A stretch of 11,172 nt of DNA from Roseiflexaceae bacterium UBA965 (lineage in GTDB: Bacteria > Chloroflexota > Chloroflexia > Chloroflexales > Roseiflexaceae). This document shows, piece after piece, positions 1-7,277 of the stretch (positions are counted from its first letter, which is position 1; each line of letters begins with the position of its first letter). The stretch is taken from positions 32,476 to 43,647 of the forward strand of contig DBCF01000012.1 of assembly GCA_002292925.1 (NCBI GenBank). Reading direction: 5' to 3'. A model generated the notes under the pieces. It ran no database searches. It saw nothing but the letters and a program-made list of their open reading frames with translations, and had not been told where the DNA came from. Position numbers and translations under genes: made by a program.

Positions 1-465
1 CACGTGATGCCCGGGCATGTGGTGGTGTCGCAGGCGGCGTTGTGCCGGCAGGGAGCGGCGGCAGACATTGCGCCCCTCGAGTTCCCCGCGGCCGCTGACC
101 CCTATGTGACAATTGCCTTGATGAATGCCGCTAAAGCGCACCAGATTCCGGCACATATGGGTGTGACGGCGTCGGTGGATACGTTTTATGAGGGGCAAGA
201 GCGTCATGAGTCGGCCAACCCTCATTTATTGCGGAGACATATCGGTGCCACGGCTGAATACCAAAATTTGCGGATTGTGAATTACGAAATGGAAGCGGGC
301 ACGTTGTTCAAAATGGGGCTAGTGTATGGCTTTGCGGCTGGCTGTGTCTGTGCTGCCGTCGCCCAACGCACCAACGCCGAAACAATTGTGCTCGACCAAA
401 AAGCTGAAGGGGTCGATCGAGCGATTCGCACAGCGGTGGCCGCACTCGAATTATTGGCTGGCTAA
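1..465 (+). CDS. udp: Uridine phosphorylase, C-terminal part (5' end outside window)
   Basis: This is the C-terminal 154 residues of a nucleoside phosphorylase of the uridine phosphorylase type, which splits uridine with phosphate into uracil and ribose-1-phosphate in cytoplasmic pyrimidine salvage. The frame is open from the first base, so GTG at 4 and ATG at 7 are internal: they fall at the point where E. coli Udp reads PHINVGDVLVTTAS. E. coli Udp has 253 residues, so about 40% is missing upstream. Visible family landmarks are the APLEFPA segment, TFYEGQER at fragment residues 61-68 (the Gln and Arg that bind uracil in Udp) and NYEMEAG at 94-100 (the Glu-Met-Glu that contacts the ribose). 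It is the only plus-strand gene. Its last 15 bp overlap the end of the convergent hydrolase gene, leaving no room for a terminator between them. Purine or methylthioadenosine phosphorylase is less likely because of the uracil-binding GQER motif. Confidence 0.93.
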   Translation, partial: HVMPGHVVVSQAALCRQGAAADIAPLEFPAAADPYVTIALMNAAKAHQIPAHMGVTASVDTFYEGQERHESANPHLLRRHIGATAEYQNLRIVNYEMEAGTLFKMGLVYGFAAGCVCAAVAQRTNAETIVLDQKAEGVDRAIRTAVAALELLAG

Positions 466-1659
466 TTGGGCGAGGTAGGTGGCGATGCCATCGACATCGA
501 CGGTTTCGTAGTTGCTCAACACAATCACCGTAATATCGTTGTCGGTGAAATTACCAAGGAAGGTGCGGATCCCGCTGGCCATGCCGTCGTGATGCACGAC
601 GGCCATATTGCCGAGCGGGTAGAGCATCACACCCAGCCCGTAGCGTTTGACTTGGGGGGTGCGCATCATCGCTAACGTGTCGGCACGGAGCATGCGCCCC
701 TCGGCTAACGCACGATCCCAACGAAACAAATCATCGACAGTCGAATAGAGTGCACCTGCCGCATCGAGTGTCGATGTGTCAATGGCATCGGCTACGACGC
801 CTTGGCGCAACCAGCCTTGGGCGAGATTGGGGTCGTTGCCGTTGCGGCTATGGTCGTAGCCGGTATCGTTGAGCCCCAGTGGGGCGGTGATTTCGTTGCG
901 GATTAAGTCGGCATAGGGCGTCCCCGTAACGTATTCGAGGATGGCTCCGAGTAATATGTACCCCGAATTCGAATAGCGAAATGCATTGCCTGGTGTGAAT
1001 TGCAAGGGATTGCCACGAAAGCGGGCTATGAGTTCGTCGCGGGTGGTGGGGATGGCTTGGGTGGCATCAAAATTACGAAATTCGGTGTAATCGGGGATGC
1101 CAGACGAATGTGACAACAAATGACGAATGGTGACTTGCCCCCAAGCAGGTGGGCAGGCCTCGATATAATTGCAGATGCCGTCATCGATGTTGAGCCGCCC
1201 TTGTTCGTGTAAGCGCAAGACTAGGGTGGCGGTGAATTGTTTGGACAGTGATGCCAGACGAAAGCGGGTCGTCGCCGTATTTTGTGTGGTGGTGTTGGTC
1301 ATGCCATAGCCGTGGCGCAACAAAATCTGGCCACGCCGGGCAACTAGCACACTGCCACTAAATAACCCAGCATCGACCAGATTATGCATGTGTTGGCCAA
1401 ATACGCTGTCATCGCCAATCGACCCGACCTCGATGGGGTCGAGGACCGGGGCCAGGGCGGCATCAGTGAGTGGCTGCAGGGCGATGGCGGTGGGGGTAAT
1501 TACCGGTTGAAAAAACGCCGTGGTACCATCGGGGGTTATCGTCGGTAATTGCGGGATGTTGTTTGCGTCGCTGTTGCTGCCATTATTGATAAATAGTGGT
1601 TGTGCACTGCAACTACTACAGACAACAGCGAGGGTCAGGATGATTAGCAAGAAGCGCAT
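451..1659 (-). CDS. Exported serine hydrolase, class C beta-lactamase / penicillin-binding-protein-like family
   Basis: This 402-residue protein belongs to the beta-lactamase-related serine hydrolase family, which covers AmpC, DD-peptidases and esterases. The N-terminus (MRFLLIILTLAVVCSSC) is a short signal peptide; Cys17 could be a lipobox cysteine, though Cys at -3 is atypical, so cleavage by signal peptidase I is also possible. A Pro/Thr-rich spacer (about residues 20-80) precedes the catalytic domain. All three active-site motifs are visible: SLSK (Ser137 nucleophile, Lys140), YSN (Tyr229-Asn231) and HDG (His357-Gly359), the HxG form typical of this family's third motif. Length is normal for the family. 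It probably acts outside the membrane on peptidoglycan-derived or ester substrates; true antibiotic hydrolysis cannot be inferred. The start is chosen because the signal peptide begins there. That start lies 16 bp inside the end of the upstream glycosyltransferase gene, with no clear Shine-Dalgarno, which suggests translational coupling. Confidence 0.9.
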   Translation of the reverse strand: MRFLLIILTLAVVCSSCSAQPLFINNGSNSDANNIPQLPTITPDGTTAFFQPVITPTAIALQPLTDAALAPVLDPIEVGSIGDDSVFGQHMHNLVDAGLFSGSVLVARRGQILLRHGYGMTNTTTQNTATTRFRLASLSKQFTATLVLRLHEQGRLNIDDGICNYIEACPPAWGQVTIRHLLSHSSGIPDYTEFRNFDATQAIPTTRDELIARFRGNPLQFTPGNAFRYSNSGYILLGAILEYVTGTPYADLIRNEITAPLGLNDTGYDHSRNGNDPNLAQGWLRQGVVADAIDTSTLDAAGALYSTVDDLFRWDRALAEGRMLRADTLAMMRTPQVKRYGLGVMLYPLGNMAVVHHDGMASGIRTFLGNFTDNDITVIVLSNYETVDVDGIATYLAQLASQ

Positions 1660-2915
1660 GCGTGTGTGGTATCGCTATGTGTACGGATTTGGCTACGGTA
1701 AACATCGAGCACGTCACAGCCGATATTGCTCCAGCCATAGCGTTGAGCGCGTTCACGCGCGGCCAAGCCGAGGCCATGGGCAAAATGCGCGTTACTGAGG
1801 ACGCGTGCCAAATTGGCAGCCAAGGCTGGGGCGTCGTCGGGCATGGTCAATAAGCCATTGATACCATCGTTGATGATGGTAGCAGGGCCGCCGGCGCTGG
1901 TGGCAATCACCGGACGCCCGCTCGCCAGTGCCTCGAGTGCGGCCATGCCAAACGATTCGTAATGAGAAGGCATGGTGACGACATCAGCGGCGGCGTGGTA
2001 GAGCGACAGTTGGCTTTGGGGCCGGGCGCCGATGAATTTGATGGCATGGCGGATGCCTAATTCGGTGCGGATTTGGTCGAGGCGACGTTGCTCAGTGTTC
2101 CACAATTCGGGTTGTTCATCACTCGCACCCCCAATCACCACGGCGGTGGTATCGGCAAGGTGTGGGTTGTATTGGCGTACGAGGGCGACGGCCCGAATCA
2201 GGGCATCAATCCCTTTGAGGGGTTCGATGCGGCCAACGAGTAACACGATTGGGGTGGGTTGGGCTGGCAGCCCCAAGGCGGCACGGGCTTCGGCCATGTC
2301 GTGGGGATGGAAGCGCTTGAGGTCGACGCCACACGGGATGATTTTGATGCGATCTGGTGTGGCTTCGTAATGCCAGACCATTTGTTGCAGATCAAGAGGT
2401 GTGGCTGCCACGACGACATCGGCTTCGCGCATCAGGCGCCCTTCGAGGGCGATGCGCTGGCCGGTTTCACGCTCTTCGTCACTACGGGCCACGTGGTTTT
2501 TCATGGCGCCGAGGGTGTGGAACATGTGTACCAACGGTATGCCCCAGGCGTCGCGGAGTGCCAGCCCAATAATCCCTGAGACAAAATAGTGACTGTGGAT
2601 AATATCGTAGTGATAGTGGTGTAGCTGGGCGTAATCTTGCATCCCAGCCACAAATTCTGCGTGGTGGTCAAGAATGAGGTTTTTGTCATATGGGGCTTCA
2701 GGTCCCGCGGGTAACGTGACCAAGGTGACATTGCGGTCAACGGCAGTAATCCGCGCTGACTGTGGGTCTTGGCTACGCGTAAATATATCAACAATGATGC
2801 CACGGCGTCCCAGCTCGCGGCTTAGTTCACGGACGTAGACATTCATGCCACCGGCTTCTTTGCCACCGAGACCGGCCAATGGGCTGGTATGGACACTCAA
2901 CATCGCAACGCGCAT
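1644..2915 (-). CDS. GT4-family glycosyltransferase (MshA / sucrose-synthase-like)
   Basis: This 423-residue retaining glycosyltransferase has two Rossmann domains (GT-B fold, CAZy family GT4). The N-terminal domain opens with MRVAMLSVHTSPL and a GGMNVYV loop (residues 22-28), very similar to mycothiol enzyme MshA and to sucrose-phosphate synthases. HSHY is at 107-110. The C-terminal nucleotide-sugar domain has PCGVD (194-198), VGRIEPLKG with Arg229 and Lys234 (diphosphate binding), and the EX7E signature Glu320-Glu328 within ESFGMAALE. There is no signal peptide, so it is cytoplasmic. The acceptor cannot be read from sequence. MshA-like annotation is tempting, but mycothiol is an actinobacterial thiol, and glycolipid or sucrose-type products are equally possible. 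ATG at 2915 is supported by a good Shine-Dalgarno (AGGAGA). It starts 87 bp after the kinase gene and overlaps the downstream hydrolase gene by 16 bp. Confidence 0.9.
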   Translation of the reverse strand: MRVAMLSVHTSPLAGLGGKEAGGMNVYVRELSRELGRRGIIVDIFTRSQDPQSARITAVDRNVTLVTLPAGPEAPYDKNLILDHHAEFVAGMQDYAQLHHYHYDIIHSHYFVSGIIGLALRDAWGIPLVHMFHTLGAMKNHVARSDEERETGQRIALEGRLMREADVVVAATPLDLQQMVWHYEATPDRIKIIPCGVDLKRFHPHDMAEARAALGLPAQPTPIVLLVGRIEPLKGIDALIRAVALVRQYNPHLADTTAVVIGGASDEQPELWNTEQRRLDQIRTELGIRHAIKFIGARPQSQLSLYHAAADVVTMPSHYESFGMAALEALASGRPVIATSAGGPATIINDGINGLLTMPDDAPALAANLARVLSNAHFAHGLGLAARERAQRYGWSNIGCDVLDVYRSQIRTHSDTTHACASC

Positions 2916-2920
2916 CTTTT

Positions 2921-2926
2921 TCTCCT
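2921..2926 (-). promoter_or_regulatory. Shine-Dalgarno of the glycosyltransferase gene
   Basis: AGGAGA on the minus strand lies 5 nt before the ATG at 2915. It fixes the start of the glycosyltransferase gene and indicates independent translation rather than coupling to the kinase gene. Confidence 0.75.
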
Positions 2927-2973
2927 GTGCATCGCTGGCGTTTTAGTTATGTAAGTAGTACGCAGAAATGCAC
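2927..2973 (-). other. Leader inverted repeat between kinase and glycosyltransferase genes
   Basis: The 87-bp gap 2916-3002 is relatively AT-rich. It contains a possible hairpin: outer arms GTGCAT/ATGCAC (2927-2932 and 2968-2973) and inner arms near 2935-2941 and 2960-2965 that pair with one bulged base, leaving an apical loop of about 18 nt. The hairpin ends directly beside the Shine-Dalgarno. No U-run follows, so it is not a standard intrinsic terminator. I see no convincing -35/-10 pair in this gap. Confidence 0.35.
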
Positions 2974-3002
2974 TAAACAGATGTAATTCAGCAACCAATA
3001 CT

Positions 3003-4916
3003 TCACGATTGGGGTACCGAATTAACGGTGGCTAAGACAACAATCACCAACAGCAGTATAAAACACATTCCTGATAAACCAATGAGGATGATTCGTTGCC
3101 AATCAAGAAATTGACGATTGGGAGGGAGGATTCGTTCAAATCCATAGACCGCCCAGCGATATTGAGTTGGCTCTGTCGTCGTGGTGGGTCGGAGCCAATT
3201 GTCTGTTGCACCCAAATCAAAGACAAATTCACTGACGGGGATGACCGCAATGGTTAATTCGCTCAGCACAATTCGACTATCACTGTTTTGGTAGGTGGCC
3301 ATTTGGGCAATGAGGCGTTCAACTTTGGGGATTAATTTCCATTCGGGGCGGATGCCGTGGTGTTCTTGCAGGCGGTAGATAGTGCGTGGGGTACAGTGCT
3401 GGGCAATCCACTGTTGTTCGGCATAATTGCTATCGTCTTGGTCAAAAAACTGCGTAGGTTGCCGGCGCCAATCCATGCGTTGTTGTTGAAAGAGTTGCCC
3501 ACTGCCACGACATTGGCTACACGTAACGATTGTTTTGCCGTTACAGGTGGTGCAGGTGGGGGTAGTGCTATTCGTTGTATTGGGATTGGCTTGTGGCAAC
3601 GGTTGCCCGTGGCAATTGGGGCAGATTTGTTGACCGTGTTGGCAATGGGGGCAGGTGATTTGGCGCAGACTACCAGGCACGACGACGTGACCGGCGCTAG
3701 CCGCAGTCGTGATTTGCGCAGACGGTAAGGTGATTTGCCAACGATCAGTATTGAGTGGTTGTGAGGTATCACCGAGTGCTTCGTCACTTTCGATGCTGGT
3801 GATGAGCGTGGGTGGGAGCCGAGTTTCGATGATGACTTGTAAGGTGTAATGATACAGCGTACGGTTTTGGATTGATTTGATATTGGCGAGGCGTCCGAGT
3901 AATTGTCGGCGCCAATAGCCTTGTTTGCCCCACGCATTCAATACCGTCGCGATTACCTCATTTGTGCCGGTTTGTTGAGCAATGGTGAGCGTGTCGGTGA
4001 GGGCGTCGTGGTCGATGTCGATGGCTAAGGCCGATTCGACCGGGTGGAGGGGGGTATTGTTTGCGAGGTTGTTTGCAGTAGTCGTAGGTGGGGTAACCAC
4101 TGTCTGTGCCGTATGTTTGGCGATGATTTTGTCGATATCAGTCATGGCCGCGGTAGCGGTTTGGTAGCGGTCGGTAGGGGTTTGCGCCAGTAATTTGGCA
4201 AACACATCATCGAGTTCGACGGGCAAGCCATCGCCACTCCGTGATTTGAGGGTGGGGATTGGCTCACTACTCTCTGCATCCCATGGCAGATTGCCGGTGA
4301 GTACTTCAAACAGTACGACACCCATGCTAAACAAATCAGAATGGTAGGTGGCGTTTTGGGGAGCGGTGGCTTGCTCGGGCGCCATATAGCCCGGCGTACC
4401 CACCGTCGCCGGCATGAGTGTGCTGGTGGTCGTGCCGAGCTCACGTGCTACTCCGAAATCAATCAAGGCGGTACGCCCTGTGTCGCGGTCAATCAAAATA
4501 TTGCTGGGTGTGACGTCGCGATGGATGACCCCTTGGGTGTGAATATAGTCGAGGACGGTGGCGAGGGCATGAGCGATGCGTAGGCTTTGTTCGATGCCGA
4601 GGCGGCGGTGAGCGGCAAGCAGTTGGCGCACCGACACCCCCGGCACATAATCCATGATGGTGTAATGGAAGGGGTAGATGTAGCCGTGGTCGTAGATGCG
4701 TGGGATGGCCACATGATCGAGGCGACTCATCAGTATGGCTTCACGACTAAATAATTCGACTTCGTGTGGCACACTGGTATTAGTTAATTTGACGGCAAAC
4801 ATGCGGTGCGTAAAGGTGCGATGGCGCGCCAACCAGATACGCGCTGTCGCCCCCCGCCCAATTTGGCGTTCGAGTTGATAATTACCAATCCGTTGTGGCA
4901 CAGGTGCTTGGGTCAC
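3003..4916 (-). CDS. Tail-anchored Ser/Thr protein kinase with C-terminal SSUH2-like / DnaJ-type zinc region
   Basis: This 637-residue protein has three parts. Residues 13-268 form a Hanks-type kinase domain: glycine loop GRGATA (20-25), AVK with Lys43, catalytic loop HRDVTPSN (132-139), DFG (153-155) and APE (179-181). Thr136 replaces the usual catalytic-loop Lys. After a Thr/Asn-rich linker, residues 355-605 contain four CxxC pairs, at 422/425, 432/435, 455/458 and 466/469, spaced as in DnaJ-type CxxCxG zinc clusters. The flanking parts (YTLQVIIETR before; LSELTIAVIPVSEFVF and RWAVYGFE after) recall the eukaryotic SSUH2 family; this is judged from memory, without alignment. Residues 609-631 are a hydrophobic segment followed by six residues, so the kinase and zinc region should both be cytoplasmic with no extracellular sensor. 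The GTG start overlaps the upstream stop as GTGA, with GGAG 7 nt upstream. It presumably phosphorylates Ser/Thr on target proteins; its substrate and input are unknown. Confidence 0.92.
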   Translation of the reverse strand: MTQAPVPQRIGNYQLERQIGRGATARIWLARHRTFTHRMFAVKLTNTSVPHEVELFSREAILMSRLDHVAIPRIYDHGYIYPFHYTIMDYVPGVSVRQLLAAHRRLGIEQSLRIAHALATVLDYIHTQGVIHRDVTPSNILIDRDTGRTALIDFGVARELGTTTSTLMPATVGTPGYMAPEQATAPQNATYHSDLFSMGVVLFEVLTGNLPWDAESSEPIPTLKSRSGDGLPVELDDVFAKLLAQTPTDRYQTATAAMTDIDKIIAKHTAQTVVTPPTTTANNLANNTPLHPVESALAIDIDHDALTDTLTIAQQTGTNEVIATVLNAWGKQGYWRRQLLGRLANIKSIQNRTLYHYTLQVIIETRLPPTLITSIESDEALGDTSQPLNTDRWQITLPSAQITTAASAGHVVVPGSLRQITCPHCQHGQQICPNCHGQPLPQANPNTTNSTTPTCTTCNGKTIVTCSQCRGSGQLFQQQRMDWRRQPTQFFDQDDSNYAEQQWIAQHCTPRTIYRLQEHHGIRPEWKLIPKVERLIAQMATYQNSDSRIVLSELTIAVIPVSEFVFDLGATDNWLRPTTTTEPTQYRWAVYGFERILPPNRQFLDWQRIILIGLSGMCFILLLVIVVLATVNSVPQS

Positions 4917-5764
4917 CGCGATACTCCACAGACCGGCACCCCAGGGGTGGTGGTGCGGATACGATAGACAGAGGTGCGGGCGGTGATGTAGAGCGTCTGC
5001 AAATCGGCATCGCCCCAGGCCAAATTAGCGGGTAATTCGGGCATAGCAATGATGCCAATCAATGCACCACTTGGCTCAAATACCCAGATGCCGGTGGCAC
5101 CGGCCACGTACAGGCGACCGGCTTGGTCGACCTTCATGCCGTCGGGTGAGCCGGGCTGGGGGTGGTCCATGTCAAACGGCGTGCGACTATTGCTGAGCGT
5201 ACCATCGCTAGCCACGTCAAAGGCGCGCACATGCCGGCGGCGTGAATCGCCGATATAGAGGGTTTGTTCATCGGGGGCAAACGCCAACCCGTTGGGGCGG
5301 TCGAAATCAGTACCTACCAGCACAATCTGGCCATCGGGGTGGACGGCATAGACGCCATTGATGGGCTGTTCGCGTTGGGATTCGTCGATGCCGTAGGGCG
5401 GATCAGTAAAAAATATCATGCCGTCGGAGCGCACTACTACGTCGTTGGGGCTATTGAGGCGCTTGCCGTTGTAGCTATCGACAATGGTATGGGGCTGGCC
5501 GTGCGCGTCGCTCCGGCTGACGCGGCGGTTGCCGTGCTCACAGGCGACGACGAAGCCGTTGCGGTCGCGGGTCAGCCCGTTGGAATTACCACTGGGGTGG
5601 CGCCAACGGCTGACCTGCCCATCGGGTTGCCATTGGTAGATGCAATCGCCGGGGATGTCAGAAAAGCGCAACACGCCATCACACCACACGGGACCTTCGG
5701 TAAACAAAAAACCAGTGGCAATGCGTTCGGCATTACCGCCAGCAAAGAGCGTTTTGAGTTTCAT
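4913..5764 (-). CDS. SMP-30 / gluconolactonase-family metal-dependent hydrolase
   Basis: This 283-residue six-bladed beta-propeller belongs to the SMP-30/gluconolactonase/LRE family, which includes gluconolactonase, regucalcin and diisopropyl-fluorophosphatase. Members use one divalent metal to hydrolyse sugar lactones or related esters. The conserved metal-ligand set is visible: Glu23 in TEGPVW, Asn107 in NSPNDVV, Asn158 in RPNGLAF and Asp208 in SPDGM. There is no signal peptide, so it is probably cytoplasmic. The start is ATG at 5764, because MKLKTLFAGG begins the family homology, GAGGA lies 6 nt upstream, and the ATG overlaps the glpK stop as ATGA. The frame stays open 48 codons further, but that extension lies inside glpK and has no family similarity. 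The stop overlaps the kinase GTG start. Context between glycerol kinase and a protein kinase does not identify the substrate. Confidence 0.92.
   Translation of the reverse strand: MKLKTLFAGGNAERIATGFLFTEGPVWCDGVLRFSDIPGDCIYQWQPDGQVSRWRHPSGNSNGLTRDRNGFVVACEHGNRRVSRSDAHGQPHTIVDSYNGKRLNSPNDVVVRSDGMIFFTDPPYGIDESQREQPINGVYAVHPDGQIVLVGTDFDRPNGLAFAPDEQTLYIGDSRRRHVRAFDVASDGTLSNSRTPFDMDHPQPGSPDGMKVDQAGRLYVAGATGIWVFEPSGALIGIIAMPELPANLAWGDADLQTLYITARTSVYRIRTTTPGVPVCGVSR
4924..4927 (-). promoter_or_regulatory. Shine-Dalgarno deciding the kinase GTG start
   Basis: GGAG on the minus strand, 7 nt before the GTG at 4916, lies inside the last codons of the SMP-30 gene. Together with the GTGA overlap it supports a GTG start for the kinase gene. 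Confidence 0.65.
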
Positions 5765-7266
5765 TGAGCATCCTCGATCCAATTTAAGGTGCGACTGACG
5801 GCTTTTTTCCAGAGGGCATATTGCTGGTCGCGGGCGGCGGCGGGCATGTTGGGCGTCCAGCGTTGGTCTTCGCGCCAGTAGCGTTGCACATCGCCAAAGT
5901 CCCGCCAAAAGCCGACGGCGATACCGGCAGCGTAGGCGGCGCCGAGGGCGGTGGTTTCGGCAATCACAGGGCGGATGACGGGGACGCCCACGACGTCGCT
6001 TTGGAACTGCATCAGCAGGTTGTTGGCGGTCATCCCACCGTCTACTTTGAGTTGGGTGAGGGCCACGCCGCTGTCTTGTTCCATAGCGTCGAGCACTTCG
6101 CGAGTTTGCCAGGCGACAGCTTCGAGGGCAGCCCGGGCGATATGGGCTTTGGTGACATAACGAGTCAATCCCACCATTACACCACGGGCATCGCTACGCC
6201 AGTAGGGCGCAAATAATCCCGAAAAGGCCGGCACCACAAACATGCCGCCGTTGTCGGGCACACTGGCAGCCAAGGCTTCGACATCGCTACTTTTGGCGAT
6301 GATGCCGAGGTTGTCACGGAGCCACTGTACCAACGCACCGGCGATGGCGATGGAGCCTTCGAGGGCATAGACGGCGGGCTGATTGCCAAAGCGATAGGCC
6401 AGGGTGGTGAGCAAGCCGTGGTGTGACGGGACGGCAGTGGTACCGGTATTGAGTAACATAAAACATCCCGTGCCGTAGGTGTTTTTGACATCGCCGGGGG
6501 CGATACAGGCTTGGCCGACCATGGCGGCGTGTTGGTCGCCGAGGGCGCCGGCTACGGGCACGCCGGCCAGGATGCCGGTGGCGTGGCCATAGATGTCGCT
6601 CGACGAACAGATGCGGGGCAGCATGGCAGCGGGGATGTGCATGGCGGCGAGGATATCGGCGTCCCAGGCGAGGGTATGCAGATTCATCAGCATGGTGCGA
6701 CCGGCGTTGGTGACATCGGTGATGTGGATGCCGCCGCCAACGCCACCGGTGAGATGCCAAATCAAAAAGGTATCGACGGTACCAAACAGGGCGTCACCAC
6801 GTTCGGCGTCGGCACGTAGACCGGGAGTGTTGTCGAGGAGCCAGCGGATTTTGGGGCCAGAAAAATAAGTGGCGAGTGGCAGCCCGGTTTGGGCGCGGAA
6901 GCGATCGTTGCCGATGTCGCCGGCGAGTTCACGGCAAATGGCGTCGGTACGCATATCTTGCCAGACGATGGCGTTGGCGTAGGGGGTGCCGGTGTGGCGA
7001 TTCCAGACGATGGTGGTTTCGCGTTGGTTGGTAATGCCGATGGCGGCGATATCGGTACGGCTGAGATTGGCGCTGGTAAAAGCTTCGCCGATGACTTGCT
7101 GGGTACGTTGCCAGATTTCTTGGGGGTCGTGCTCGACCCAACCCGGTTGGGGGTAGATTTGGGTGTGCTCGTGTTGGGCCACGGCGATGACTTGGCTGGT
7201 CTGATCAAAAATCATACAGCGGGTGCTGGTAGTGCCTTGGTCTATGGCGAGGATATAGCGTGACAT
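5761..7266 (-). CDS. glpK: Glycerol kinase
   Basis: This 501-residue FGGY-family kinase phosphorylates glycerol with ATP to sn-glycerol-3-phosphate in the cytoplasm. The length matches E. coli GlpK (502). Landmarks are the phosphate-binding DQGTTSTR (residues 9-16), the glycerol-binding TNQRETT with Arg82 and Glu83, TYFSG with Tyr134, catalytic Asp244 in GDQ, NTYGTGCF (262-269), and the second FGGY signature around VDGGMTANN (from about 408). The loop between YG and the catalytic GDQ (ATGILAG) is shorter than in E. coli and lacks the GGKGGTR residues that bind the inhibitor fructose-1,6-bisphosphate. ATG at 7266 is chosen over ATG at 7281 because GGAG lies 7 nt before it and homology begins there. 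It heads a probable operon with the SMP-30 and kinase genes. No glycerol facilitator or glycerol-3-phosphate dehydrogenase is in the window. Confidence 0.97.
   Translation of the reverse strand: MSRYILAIDQGTTSTRCMIFDQTSQVIAVAQHEHTQIYPQPGWVEHDPQEIWQRTQQVIGEAFTSANLSRTDIAAIGITNQRETTIVWNRHTGTPYANAIVWQDMRTDAICRELAGDIGNDRFRAQTGLPLATYFSGPKIRWLLDNTPGLRADAERGDALFGTVDTFLIWHLTGGVGGGIHITDVTNAGRTMLMNLHTLAWDADILAAMHIPAAMLPRICSSSDIYGHATGILAGVPVAGALGDQHAAMVGQACIAPGDVKNTYGTGCFMLLNTGTTAVPSHHGLLTTLAYRFGNQPAVYALEGSIAIAGALVQWLRDNLGIIAKSSDVEALAASVPDNGGMFVVPAFSGLFAPYWRSDARGVMVGLTRYVTKAHIARAALEAVAWQTREVLDAMEQDSGVALTQLKVDGGMTANNLLMQFQSDVVGVPVIRPVIAETTALGAAYAAGIAVGFWRDFGDVQRYWREDQRWTPNMPAAARDQQYALWKKAVSRTLNWIEDAQ
5771..5775 (-). 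promoter_or_regulatory. Shine-Dalgarno deciding the SMP-30 start
   Basis: GAGGA on the minus strand, 6 nt before the ATG at 5764 and inside the end of glpK, decides in favour of the short 283-residue form of the SMP-30 protein. Confidence 0.7.
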
Positions 7267-7273
7267 ACGGCAA

Positions 7274-7277
7274 CTCC
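7274..7277 (-). promoter_or_regulatory. Shine-Dalgarno of glpK
   Basis: GGAG on the minus strand, 7 nt before the ATG at 7266, sets the glpK start. Its first two bases are also the last two bases of the downstream arm of the 12-bp inverted repeat, so pairing of that arm could hide it. Confidence 0.75.

Noticed and set aside
1644..2915. Calling the glycosyltransferase mshA (mycothiol synthesis)
   Set aside because: The N-terminus is MshA-like, but there are no other mycothiol genes here and Chloroflexota are not known for mycothiol; only the family call is supported.
5264..5767. Long antisense open frame within the SMP-30 gene, and similar ones opposite glpK and the kinase
   Set aside because: Compositional shadows of real genes with strong homology on the minus strand; no ribosome sites or recognisable domains.
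5765..5908. 48-codon N-terminal extension of the SMP-30 gene
   Set aside because: It lies entirely inside glpK in another frame, has an Arg-rich composition unlike the family, and a better start with Shine-Dalgarno and ATGA overlap exists at 5764.
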